Source of the DNA: an uncultured Lachnospiraceae bacterium
Lineage (GTDB): Bacteria; Bacillota; Clostridia; Lachnospirales; Lachnospiraceae
Assembly: GCA_947632555.1 (NCBI GenBank)
Contig: CANRPU010000008.1
Location: 49,917-113,916, forward strand
Length of the DNA: 64,000 nucleotides
Direction of reading: 5' to 3'
The position numbers were made by a program, and so were the translations under genes. The number at the start of each line of letters is the position of its first letter. Positions within the stretch are counted from its first letter, which is position 1. Below are positions 35,012 through 42,026 of this stretch, piece after piece. The notes under the pieces were generated by a model, which ran no database searches, was not told where the DNA came from, and saw nothing but the letters and a program-made list of their open reading frames with translations.

Positions 35012-37654
35012 ATGAATTATGGAAAACAAGGCGTCCGCGCCAAGCAGAAAGCCCTTCATGCCAAAGCCTCCAAATGGGGCAGAAAGCTCGTTTTTACCTG
35101 CGTCAAGGTCGTGTTCGCCGGTATCATCGCCGGCGTCATCGTGGGAGCTTCAGCCGCCATCGGCGCTTTCAAGGGCATTATCGCTTCCGCGCCGGACATT
35201 GACGTAAACGATGTGGCGCCTGTAGGATTCTCCACTTTCGTCTACGACAGCGAAGGCAGCCAGATCGGCAAGCTGGTAGCCACCAACGCCAACCGGGTAC
35301 AGGTACCCATGGAACGGATCCCCCAGGATCTGGCGGATGCGTTCGTGGCCATCGAAGACCAGCGTTTTTACGAAAATAACGGGATCGACTTAAAGGCGCT
35401 CGTCAGAGCCGGATATGTATTTATCACAAGCGGTTTTCAGCGTTCCGAAGGTGCCAGCACCATTACCCAGCAGCTTTTGAAGAATACCGTTTTTACCAAC
35501 TGGGTGAACGAGGATGGCATGATCGAAAAGCTCCAGCGTAAGTTCCAGGAGCAGTATCTGGCCCTTGAGATCACCAAAAAGCTGAGCAAGGAAGAGATCC
35601 TGATCCGCTATATGAACACCATCAACCTGGGCCAGAACACCCTGGGCGTACAGGCAGCTTCCCTGCGCTACTTCAACAAGGACGTGAGCGAGCTGACCCT
35701 GTCAGAATGCGCTGTTATCGCCGCCATTACCCAGAACCCTTCCCGCTGGAATCCCATTTCCCATCCGGACAATAACGCGCAAAGAAGGGAAAAGGTCCTG
35801 AACAACATGCTGGAGCAGGGCTACATCACCCAGGCGGAATATGACGAGGCCATGGCGGATGACGTATACTCCCGTATCCAGGAAGTGAACATCTCCACCG
35901 CCTCCGAATCCGTCACCACCTACTTTGTGGATGCCCTGACGGAAGAAGTCTACCAGGATCTGATCGACGAGGCGGGCTACAGCCCTACCCAGGCGGCCGC
36001 CATGCTCTACAGCGGCGGTCTGCGCATCGAATCTACGCTGGATTCCAACATTCAGGATACCGTGGATGCCATCTATTCCAATCCGGAGAACTATCCTGCC
36101 AACACGCGTCTGTATCTGAATTATGATCTGACCGTTAAGACAGCTTCCGGAGAGTATGTCAACTACAGCAAAGAAATGATGCAGACATGGTTTAAGGAAA
36201 ATCAGAGCAGTTCCTTCAACCTGATCTTCAATTCCACGGAAGATGCCTATGACGCCATCGCGACCTATAAAGCGGCCATTCTGCAGGAGGGGGACGAAGA
36301 GTACGCGGAAAATATTTACTTTACGCCTCAGCCGCAGGTATCTTTGACCATCATCGACCAGCATACCGGCTATGTAAAAGCCATGGTGGGCGGCCGGGGC
36401 GCCAAGGAGGCCAGCCGTACCTTAAACAGGGCCACCGATACCGCCCGTCAGGCGGGGTCCACCTTCAAGGTGCTCTCCACCTACGCTCCCGCTCTGGACA
36501 GCGCGGGTATGACGCTGGCTACGGTATTTAACGATGCTCCCTTCCACTACGACACGGGCAAATTGGTCCACAACTGGTACCACAATCCTGAATATGAGGG
36601 CTTAAGCCCTATCCGGAAAGGTATCTACCACTCCATGAACGTCGTGACCGTAAAATGCCTGACCCAGATCTCACTCAAGCTGGGCTTCAGCTATCTGGAG
36701 AACTTCGGATTTACCACGCTGACGGAGGAAGATGACTGCGTACAGGCCATGGCCCTGGGCGGCACCTACCACGGCGTTACCAATCTGGAGCTCTGCGCGG
36801 CCTACGCCACCATCGCCAACGGCGGATTGTATATCAAACCCACCCTCTATACCAGGGTGCTGGATTCCGATGGCAACGTGATCCTGGATCATACCGTTCC
36901 CGAAACCAGGCAGGTACTGAAGGAAAGCACCGCTTTCCTGCTCACCAGCGCTATGTCCGATACGGTTACCAGGGGCACCGGTACCTCGGTCCGCTTCAGC
37001 GGTATGTCCATCGCGGGCAAAACCGGCACCACCACCAATGAAAAAGACGTATGGTTCGCGGGCTTTACCCCTTATTATACGGCCGTTACCTGGACAGGCT
37101 ATGACAACAACGTGAAGCTGACCAGCAAGGACGAGCAGAACCTTTCCAAAAAGCTCTGGAAACTGGTCATGCAGGAGATCCACAAGGATCTGCCCAACCA
37201 GTCCTTCCCCATGCCTCCCGATATCGTGCAGGCATCCATCTGTACCATGTCCGGCAAGCTGCCTATCCCGGGGCTCTGTGATGTGGCAGGCTGCGTGGGC
37301 ACCGAATACTTCGCGGCCGACACCGTTCCTACGGAAACCTGCGACGTTCACTATATCGGTGACGTCTGCGTTTACACAGGACTGCTGGCCAGCGCGGAAT
37401 GTCCCTTCAAACTGCAGGGCACACTGACGCTGACCCCCATCGAGGATCCTTCCCTCTGGCCCGGATCCACCAATATCGTAACCAATCCGGACGGCACCGT
37501 TACCACGGTGGCTCCGCAGACCACCAATACCTGCCCGCACACCGCGGAGTTTTTCCTGAATCCCGACGCGGCCAATATTGTGGAACAGCAGCGGGCGGAA
37601 CTTTTCCAGCTGGGCTATAATTTCTACAGCACCGGTTCCCCGCCCCAGCAATAG
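35012..37654 (+). CDS. Class A penicillin-binding protein (transglycosylase/transpeptidase)
   Basis: An 880-residue bifunctional peptidoglycan synthase anchored by one N-terminal helix (about residues 28-55). The GT51 glycosyltransferase domain has AIEDQRFYENNGIDLKAL and STITQQLLKNTVF. The transpeptidase domain has SxxK in AGSTFKVLSTYA, SxN in YHSMNVVTVKCL and KTG in IAGKTGTTTNEKDVW. The C-terminal 130 residues contain Cys-rich sequence (QASICTMSGKLPIPGLCDVA) and end without a Gly-rich tail. AAAGGTGA precedes ATG 35012. It is a single gene with a bidirectional terminator downstream. Confidence 0.95.
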   Translation: MNYGKQGVRAKQKALHAKASKWGRKLVFTCVKVVFAGIIAGVIVGASAAIGAFKGIIASAPDIDVNDVAPVGFSTFVYDSEGSQIGKLVATNANRVQVPMERIPQDLADAFVAIEDQRFYENNGIDLKALVRAGYVFITSGFQRSEGASTITQQLLKNTVFTNWVNEDGMIEKLQRKFQEQYLALEITKKLSKEEILIRYMNTINLGQNTLGVQAASLRYFNKDVSELTLSECAVIAAITQNPSRWNPISHPDNNAQRREKVLNNMLEQGYITQAEYDEAMADDVYSRIQEVNISTASESVTTYFVDALTEEVYQDLIDEAGYSPTQAAAMLYSGGLRIESTLDSNIQDTVDAIYSNPENYPANTRLYLNYDLTVKTASGEYVNYSKEMMQTWFKENQSSSFNLIFNSTEDAYDAIATYKAAILQEGDEEYAENIYFTPQPQVSLTIIDQHTGYVKAMVGGRGAKEASRTLNRATDTARQAGSTFKVLSTYAPALDSAGMTLATVFNDAPFHYDTGKLVHNWYHNPEYEGLSPIRKGIYHSMNVVTVKCLTQISLKLGFSYLENFGFTTLTEEDDCVQAMALGGTYHGVTNLELCAAYATIANGGLYIKPTLYTRVLDSDGNVILDHTVPETRQVLKESTAFLLTSAMSDTVTRGTGTSVRFSGMSIAGKTGTTTNEKDVWFAGFTPYYTAVTWTGYDNNVKLTSKDEQNLSKKLWKLVMQEIHKDLPNQSFPMPPDIVQASICTMSGKLPIPGLCDVAGCVGTEYFAADTVPTETCDVHYIGDVCVYTGLLASAECPFKLQGTLTLTPIEDPSLWPGSTNIVTNPDGTVTTVAPQTTNTCPHTAEFFLNPDAANIVEQQRAELFQLGYNFYSTGSPPQQ

Positions 37655-37673
37655 GATCAAAAAGGTCATTTCG

Positions 37674-37721
37674 GACAAAAAACCGGCCTCAGGATCATTT
37701 CCTGAAGCCGGTTTCCTTTTT
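37674..37721. terminator. Bidirectional terminator between PBP and coiled-coil gene
   Basis: AAACCGGCCTCAGGA (37680-37694) pairs with TCCTGAAGCCGGTTT (37700-37714) with one mismatch. CCTTTTT follows on the plus strand and TTTTTTG on the minus strand. It serves both convergent genes. Confidence 0.88.
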
Positions 37722-37732
37722 CTGTCATACCA

Positions 37733-38011
37733 TTATACGCCTTTGATCTCCCTGATCTTACACTCCAGGTCCTCCGCCCCTTTTTTGGCATTGCGGATCG
37801 CCCTGCACTGCTTTTCAAAAGGCTCTTCCGGCGTTTCCCCGAACTTCTCATAATACAGCCTGCCGATCTCCAGATAATTCTTTTTCATGATCTCTTCACA
37901 GGTACTGATCTGGCTCTTTAAGCTGGCGATCTCGGCCGCCGCTTTAGCCTTGTCCACCAGTATCTGCCCCTTGGCCGTAACGGTTTCTTCCACCTTGTTA
38001 ATAAAGTCCAT
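37733..38011 (-). CDS. Small coiled-coil protein, function unknown
   Basis: A 92-residue soluble, highly charged, mostly helical protein. Residues about 5-50 have heptad-like hydrophobic spacing (KAAAEIASLKSQISTCEEIM) suggesting a coiled coil; the C-terminal half repeats the pattern. There is no membrane segment or recognised domain. AAAGGAGG precedes ATG 38011. It starts 26 bp after the serine acetyltransferase stop and is probably cotranscribed with it; the functional link is unknown. Confidence 0.8.
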   Translation of the reverse strand: MDFINKVEETVTAKGQILVDKAKAAAEIASLKSQISTCEEIMKKNYLEIGRLYYEKFGETPEEPFEKQCRAIRNAKKGAEDLECKIREIKGV

Positions 38012-38037
38012 AGCTTTTCCTCCTTTTACTACTGCTT

Positions 38038-38742
38038 TTACTGCTGCTTTTGCTGCTGCTTTTGCTGCTGCTTTTGCTTCTCTTTTTTCAGCATCTGCAC
38101 CTCTTTTTCCAGATCCAGGAGCCTGTTGATCAGCTCCGCGTTGGCGTGCCGCAGGTTCTGGATATCCTCCCGCACGGGATCCGGCAGATCCACCTGGTTC
38201 AGATCTTCCCTGGGCATATAGACATCGCCCCGCTTCACCACTCTGCCCGGCACACCCACTACGGTGGAGTTGGGCGGTACTTCTTCCAGCACCACGCTGC
38301 CGGCGCCGATCTTGGAATTTTCCCCGATGGTAAAGGAGCCCAGCACCTTGGCGCCCGCGCTCACCATCACGTTATTTTCCAGAGTAGGATGCCGTTTGCC
38401 GTGCTCTTTTCCCGTACCTCCCAGGGTGACGCCCTGATACAGCGTTACATTATCTCCGATCACCGTGGTTTCCCCGATGATCACCCCCTGGCCGTGGTCA
38501 ATAAAAAGGCCTCTGCCGATCCTGGCTCCGGGATGAATCTCGATCCCGGTCTTATGAGCGCCTCTCTGGGACACCCACCGGGCCCAAAAGTAATGCCCGT
38601 TCCCATATAAACGGTGCGCGACCCGATAATACAGCATCGCTTTAAAACTGGGATAAAGAAAAACTTCCATATTGGAATGAATAGCCGGATCCCTCTCCCG
38701 GATGACCGCTATTTCTTCTTTTACAAACCGTATCAGTCCCAT
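38038..38742 (-). CDS. cysE: Serine O-acetyltransferase
   Basis: A 234-residue enzyme that acetylates L-serine with acetyl-CoA, the first step of cysteine synthesis. The left-handed beta-helix of hexapeptide repeats is clear (IHPGARIGRGLFIDHGQGVI, GDNVTLYQGVTLGG), with the catalytic His in DHGQGV. The C terminus is odd: the last 16 or so residues are Lys/Gln repeats encoded by a CTG/TTTTG-type tandem repeat (38041-38075). Promoter at 38819-38847 and a strong 5'-leader hairpin at 38770-38808 suggest regulated expression. Confidence 0.95.
   Translation of the reverse strand: MGLIRFVKEEIAVIRERDPAIHSNMEVFLYPSFKAMLYYRVAHRLYGNGHYFWARWVSQRGAHKTGIEIHPGARIGRGLFIDHGQGVIIGETTVIGDNVTLYQGVTLGGTGKEHGKRHPTLENNVMVSAGAKVLGSFTIGENSKIGAGSVVLEEVPPNSTVVGVPGRVVKRGDVYMPREDLNQVDLPDPVREDIQNLRHANAELINRLLDLEKEVQMLKKEKQKQQQKQQQKQQ
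38041..38075. repeat. 12-bp tandem repeat encoding a Lys/Gln tail on CysE
   Basis: TGCTGCTTTTGC units repeat about three times and encode Lys-Gln-Gln-Gln at the CysE C terminus, past the conserved enzyme fold. The unit is a multiple of three. Confidence 0.85.
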
Positions 38743-38769
38743 ATGCCGTCCCTCTCAGCAATAACGAAA

Positions 38770-38808
38770 GGACCACGGTGTATTCGTCATAGCGGAATAC
38801 CGTGGTCC
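38770..38808 (-). promoter_or_regulatory. Strong hairpin at the start of the cysE leader
   Basis: GGACCACGGTGTATTC (38770-38785) pairs with GAATACCGTGGTCC (38795-38808) with a 2-nt bulge. On the minus strand it falls a few bases after the predicted transcription start and is followed by TTTCGTTATT, so it could be an attenuator or a 5' stabiliser. It superficially recalls a T-box antiterminator, but there is no room for the T-box upstream stems. Confidence 0.55.
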
Positions 38809-38818
38809 GCCTTTCTTT

Positions 38819-38847
38819 AGCATATGCAAAGAAAAGCCTTTTGTCAA
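38819..38847 (-). promoter_or_regulatory. cysE promoter
   Basis: Minus-strand perfect TTGACA (38842-38847), a 17-bp spacer and TATGCT (38819-38824). It diverges from the tRNA-Thr promoter. Confidence 0.65.
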
Positions 38848-38898
38848 CTTCTATTTTCCCTCGTTCCGAAAGGTATGGCAAAAAATTTTTAAATAGCA

Positions 38899-38928
38899 TT
38901 GACAAGCCATTTTGCCCTATGCTACAAT
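38899..38928 (+). promoter_or_regulatory. tRNA-Thr promoter
   Basis: Plus-strand TTGACA (38899-38904), an 18-bp spacer and TACAAT (38923-38928), 32 bp before the tRNA. It has the same architecture and hexamers as the tRNA-Val/Met promoter at 57085-57114. Confidence 0.8.
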
Positions 38929-38960
38929 AGCACTTGGTGATTGTAAAATACAGTCATCGT

Positions 38961-39033
38961 GCTGCTGTGGCTCAGTCGGTAGAGCGTCGCATTGGTAGTG
39001 CGGAGGTCACGGGTCCGATTCCCGTCAGCAGCT
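38961..39033 (+). tRNA. tRNA-Thr (anticodon GGT)
   Basis: A 73-nt cloverleaf: acceptor GCTGCTG/CAGCAGC, D-arm GCTC/GAGC, anticodon stem TCGCA/TGCGG with loop TTGGTAG (anticodon GGT, reads ACC/ACT), variable loop AGGTC, T-stem ACGGG/CCCGT. The T-loop is TCCGATT, with C instead of the usual T at position 55. CCA is not encoded. Its last 17 bases form the beginning of a 74-bp repeat that flanks a genomic island, so this tRNA is an integration target. Confidence 0.93.
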
Positions 39034-39090
39034 TCCCAGGGCCGGTTCCGCGCGTGTTCCGGCCTTAAATTCTGCTCTGATACAGTCGCG
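39017..39090. repeat. 74-bp direct repeat, left attachment site (attL)
   Basis: Perfectly identical to 41289-41362. It begins GATTCCCGTCAGCAG inside the tRNA-Thr T-arm and ends TACAGTCGCG. The left copy completes the tRNA gene. Confidence 0.95.
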
Positions 39091-39130
39091 CCAGATTGGT
39101 AAGCGCATTTAACTTTTGTCTTTTCCATAT

Positions 39131-39246
39131 TTCTGTGTTATATTGTAGATACAAAAAGGAACAACCGCCCACAAGGTGGGTTGGCCTTGGTTAAAGAATA
39201 GAAATTCCACCCCGTCACCTGTCAAAGTTTTGGGGTGGTTTTTCTA
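39131..39246. ncRNA. Paired hairpin module resembling the 3' part of a small holin-like-toxin locus
   Basis: On the plus strand, CCACCCC...GGGGTGG (39211-39241) is followed by TTTTT, a good terminator. On the minus strand, a second hairpin (AACCCAC with GTGGGCGGTT, about 39165-39187) is followed by TTCCTTTTTG. The pair and its spacing resemble the region downstream of small holin-like toxins in Firmicutes, where two opposed RNAs overlap. No convincing toxin ORF was found here, so the identification rests on memory of the pattern and is tentative. Confidence 0.4.
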
Positions 39247-39257
39247 TGTAGACTTAC

Positions 39258-39407
39258 TTACAAAATGTAAAAACAAATAATATGTAACTCGAAAGCAATT
39301 TCCTCAATATCTTCTGCATTTAAGGCATCAAGAATAGACACTGCACCATAATGATTCAAATAGGAGTCACAGCATTGCCTGAACACAGGTGTTAGCCTAT
39401 CCGCCAT
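39258..39407 (-). CDS. Small hypothetical protein (49 residues)
   Basis: An ORF starting ATG 39407, 9 bp after the ATPase stop, with GAGGGG just upstream. The product MADRLTPVFRQCCDSYLNHY and onward is amphipathic, with an acidic helix (DALNAEDIEEIAFEL) and a hydrophobic C terminus. The codon pattern and tight spacing to the ATPase suggest a real gene or a fragment of one. I recognise no family. Confidence 0.45.
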   Translation of the reverse strand: MADRLTPVFRQCCDSYLNHYGAVSILDALNAEDIEEIAFELHIICFYIL

Positions 39408-39416
39408 AGACCCCTC

Positions 39417-40817
39417 TTACACTTTATCTGCTGATATATTTTTTTCGTACCACACTAAATTCACATTCCCCATCTCTTTCGCCCCGTCTACACATCCTTT
39501 GGTAAAGCCGGACTTGGCAAAGAGGTAGAAGTGCTTGTGCCGATACGGAAACAGCTCGCTGCGCTCGACCAGCGTTTCAAGCACGCCGAGGTCAACCTTT
39601 TCGTTCGTCCATTTGCACTCACCGAAAAGGGCGGTATCCTTGTCCTGCTCAGCGAGAATGTCGATCTCCGCCTGCCGCTTGTTTTTCGGGTCATTGCCCC
39701 ACCAGCGGCCGAGAGAGGAAAACTGCACCGGGCATTTTCCGGCCAGCAGCAGCTTCCATAAATACTGCTTGCAGATTTCCTCAAACACCTTGCCCATATA
39801 ATCAGACAGAAACGGCTCGATGCGTTTGTAGGCAAGATCGGCTGCGCCACGGGCAATGATGGAATTGTTTTCCGGCACAAAGCGGTACCAGAAGCGGAAC
39901 AGGTTGTCCTCGATGGCGTAAATCGCTTTCCGGGATGCCTCTTCCCCGTAGGGCGTTTCTTTTCGGATGATGCCAAGGGCAACAAGGTTTTTTACATAGG
40001 TGGAACACACGTTGGTGTCCTCGCCGACCTTACCGGAGATCTCCGACATTCGGGTAGAGCCGGTAGCGATTGCCGTGATGATAGCGTTGTATAGCGAAGG
40101 CTCCCGCACTTCCTGTTTCAGCAGATTTTCCGGCTCCTCAAACAGCGCCGAGGCGGGGTTTAGAAACGTATTCTTAATATTTTCCTCAACGCTCATCTTA
40201 TCGTTGATTTGCAGCAGATACTGCGGCGTCCCGCCGACGATTCCGTAGAGCAACGCCTTGTCTTCATCGGAGAAATTTTTGAAATATCGGCAAGTTTCCT
40301 CAAATTCGAAGGGGACGATCTTCATCTGCGCCGTGCGCCGCCCGTAAAGCGGCGCTTTGTAGGCCAAAACATGATCCTCCATGTAGGACATGGACGAGCC
40401 GCAGAGGATCAGCATCAGCTTGGAGTTGTCCTTGTATTTGTCAATGAGCAGCTGAAGCGTAGAGGCAAGGCTTTTTTCCGATCGGGCAACATAGGGGTAT
40501 TCGTCGATGGCGAGAATGAGCCGCTCCTGTTCAGACAGCTTGAACACATACTCCAGCGCCGCCTGAAAGGAGTGGAAGGAGCCATCAGTTTCCATGCCCG
40601 TACGGTACTCCAAAATACTCTTGCTGAAATTTTCGAGATTTTGCTTGGCGTTGCTCTCCACGCCCATGAAATAGATCGCGTTTTTACCGTCGATAAACTG
40701 ATTAATCAGCGCTGTTTTTCCCACACGCCGCCGCCCATATATGACCGTGAATTCAAATTTATTTGAGGAATATAGATTGTTTAGAGTTTCCAATTCTCGA
40801 TCTCTGCCGATAAACAT
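39417..40817 (-). CDS. AAA ATPase with DUF234-type nuclease-like C-terminal domain
   Basis: A 466-residue protein of the archaeal-type ATPase family common on mobile DNA. Walker A is VIYGRRRVGKTALINQF, Walker B is LILAIDEYPYV; an arginine-rich sensor and winged-helix segment (SGKVGEDTNVCSTYVKNLVA) follow. The C-terminal DUF234-like part carries a PD-(D/E)xK-like pattern, AEIDILAEQ then FGECKW. The exact function is unknown; DNA cleavage or defence is only a possibility. Start ATG 40817, with GGGAGGT six bases before, is preferred over 40832. It is the only full gene of the tRNA island and has its own promoter and dyad. Confidence 0.88.
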   Translation of the reverse strand: MFIGRDRELETLNNLYSSNKFEFTVIYGRRRVGKTALINQFIDGKNAIYFMGVESNAKQNLENFSKSILEYRTGMETDGSFHSFQAALEYVFKLSEQERLILAIDEYPYVARSEKSLASTLQLLIDKYKDNSKLMLILCGSSMSYMEDHVLAYKAPLYGRRTAQMKIVPFEFEETCRYFKNFSDEDKALLYGIVGGTPQYLLQINDKMSVEENIKNTFLNPASALFEEPENLLKQEVREPSLYNAIITAIATGSTRMSEISGKVGEDTNVCSTYVKNLVALGIIRKETPYGEEASRKAIYAIEDNLFRFWYRFVPENNSIIARGAADLAYKRIEPFLSDYMGKVFEEICKQYLWKLLLAGKCPVQFSSLGRWWGNDPKNKRQAEIDILAEQDKDTALFGECKWTNEKVDLGVLETLVERSELFPYRHKHFYLFAKSGFTKGCVDGAKEMGNVNLVWYEKNISADKV

Positions 40818-40846
40818 TACGCTACCTCCCATCTTAGGATAGATAT

Positions 40847-40904
40847 AGTATAGCGTGGGAAAATAAATTAGTCAAGTATGATTCGGCAAATCACGATTGA
40901 CTAA
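40847..40904 (-). promoter_or_regulatory. Promoter and operator-like dyad of the island ATPase gene
   Basis: Minus-strand TTGACT (40870-40875), a 17-bp spacer and TATACT (40847-40852). The -35 sits in one arm of an inverted repeat, TTAGTCA...TGACTAA (40868-40904), with inner arms TGATT and AATCA. A bound repressor would cover the -35. No regulator gene is in the island, so the ATPase or an external factor would be the binder. Confidence 0.7.
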
Positions 40905-40962
40905 TTTTGATTTTGTTGAAACTTCATAATAACAGAACAGGTAAAGGCCTGTGCCGTTGCAC

Positions 40963-41076
40963 TCATATCACGATATGCTGTTCTTCCTCGGCGGGTAATG
41001 CACGATCGGGCAGATAATAATTGTCATGCAAGGTGTAGTCGATGCCCATCTTTTCCTCAATAATTTGTCTGTTCAT
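40963..41076 (-). pseudogene. Truncated TnpV-like transposon protein
   Basis: A 37-residue ORF with a good GGAAGGAT site. EEKMGIDYTLHDNYYLPDRA followed by LPAEEEQH resembles the N terminus of TnpV proteins of clostridial transposons, normally about 120 residues. It stops right after the conserved PAEEEQ region, so it is a remnant. It supports a mobile origin for the island. Confidence 0.55.
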
Positions 41077-41159
41077 CGTATAATCCTTCCATATGATCGT
41101 TTTCCTACATTCTAATCATTCCGGCTCTCTTTTGCATATATATCTAATTATTTCTTATA

Positions 41160-41288
41160 TTACCATGCACTATAAAACATATTTTCTCCGTCATATCCTA
41201 TAACTTTTCCGTCCTCAAAAATTACCTCTATCCTTCTTTCAACATGGCCGCCTCTTAATGCACCCTTAAACTCTGCATTTGTCCATAT
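41160..41288 (-). pseudogene. C-terminal fragment of an unknown gene, cut at the right repeat
   Basis: Forty-two codons then a stop, reading IWTNAEFKGALRGGHVERRI and EVIFEDGKVIGYDGENMFYS. The pattern looks coding. The frame runs into the 74-bp repeat and soon meets a stop, so the 5' part of the gene is missing. The break falls exactly at the repeat edge (41288/41289), as expected for an element end. Confidence 0.55.
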
Positions 41289-41362
41289 GATTCCCGTCAG
41301 CAGCTTCCCAGGGCCGGTTCCGCGCGTGTTCCGGCCTTAAATTCTGCTCTGATACAGTCGCG
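41289..41362. repeat. 74-bp direct repeat, right attachment site (attR)
   Basis: Identical to 39017-39090. This copy encodes the last codons and stop of the tetR gene on the minus strand. It holds only the final 17 bases of a tRNA-Thr. Confidence 0.95.
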
Positions 41363-42025
41363 GATATATCTTTTAAACGCTTCTTCAAAGGAATCCCCGT
41401 ATGTTTTCCAGGCTTCTCCCGAAACGGTATTTTCGTTTTCGCGCAGGCCGCGGACGCCGTCCTTGCCGTTCCAGAGCAGAGCGGCCGCATAGGAGATCAG
41501 CCGCGCCATCAGAGAATGCATCAGAAAATCCACAGGCACATCCGCCCGGACCTCTCCCTCAGCCATGCCCTGTTCCAGAATATCCCACAGCGTAGGCAGC
41601 GGACAGTATCCGTCCGTGTTCTTCGCGTCCTGTAAAGCCTCCCGCAGCTTCTGTCCGGACTGGGAAGGTTCATACATGAGATTGATAAAGCGCAGTATAC
41701 AGGCGCTTTTGCCGATCTCCGTCCCCAGGATATCCAGCATCAGGTCCACCTTATCCCAGAATCCGGTCTTTTCCCGCACTTCCTTTTCCACATGCAGCAT
41801 AAAGCTGTCCATAAAGTACAGCAGCGCGTAAGCGATGATCTCTTCCCTGGTATCAAAATAATCGTAGGCAGTCCCTTTTCCGATGCCTGCTTTTTTCGTA
41901 ATATCCGATACCTTTAATTCCGCGATATCCGCTCCCTCTTCTATCAGTTCCAGCACCGCCTGATACAGGGCGGCAACCTTCGCGGGGAGCTCTCCCCGCG
42001 CCATCCTTCCCGTGACCTTTCCCAT
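41297..42025 (-). CDS. TetR/AcrR family transcriptional regulator
   Basis: A 242-residue repressor. The N-terminal helix-turn-helix (ELKVSDITKKAGIGKGTAYD, then YFDTREEIIAYAL) is typical; the C-terminal ligand-binding region is about 180 residues. Its last 22 codons lie inside the 74-bp attR repeat. ATG 42025 begins 1 base after the stop of the RND exporter gene, so it is cotranscribed with the pump and probably represses it through the dyad at 46146-46161. A regulator downstream of its pump is a less common arrangement. Confidence 0.92.
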   Translation of the reverse strand: MGKVTGRMARGELPAKVAALYQAVLELIEEGADIAELKVSDITKKAGIGKGTAYDYFDTREEIIAYALLYFMDSFMLHVEKEVREKTGFWDKVDLMLDILGTEIGKSACILRFINLMYEPSQSGQKLREALQDAKNTDGYCPLPTLWDILEQGMAEGEVRADVPVDFLMHSLMARLISYAAALLWNGKDGVRGLRENENTVSGEAWKTYGDSFEEAFKRYIRDCIRAEFKAGTRAEPALGSC

Positions 42026-42026
42026 A

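Larger units (their letters stand above)
39017..41362. mobile_element. Small genomic island inserted at tRNA-Thr
   Basis: The island is bounded by the 74-bp direct repeats and has a 2,272-bp period. Removing one repeat plus the interior would leave tRNA-Thr and the tetR gene both intact and overlapping by 9 bp, which is strong evidence for insertion. Contents are an AAA ATPase gene with its own promoter, a 49-codon ORF, paired hairpins resembling a small-toxin module, a TnpV remnant and a C-terminal gene fragment cut exactly at the right repeat. No integrase or relaxase is present, so the element is either decayed or moved by a helper. The edges are AT-richer than the flanks. Confidence 0.85.

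Noticed and set aside
38770..38820. Cysteine T-box riboswitch upstream of cysE
   Set aside because: The GGCGGACCACGG sequence looks like a T-box, but a good TTGACA-17-TATGCT promoter ends only a few bases before it, leaving no room for stem I or a specifier loop, and one consensus base is missing.
38922..39128. Minus-strand ORF across the tRNA (GNRTRDLRTTNATLY)
   Set aside because: It is the familiar false ORF produced by the antisense of a tRNA gene and has no ribosome binding site.
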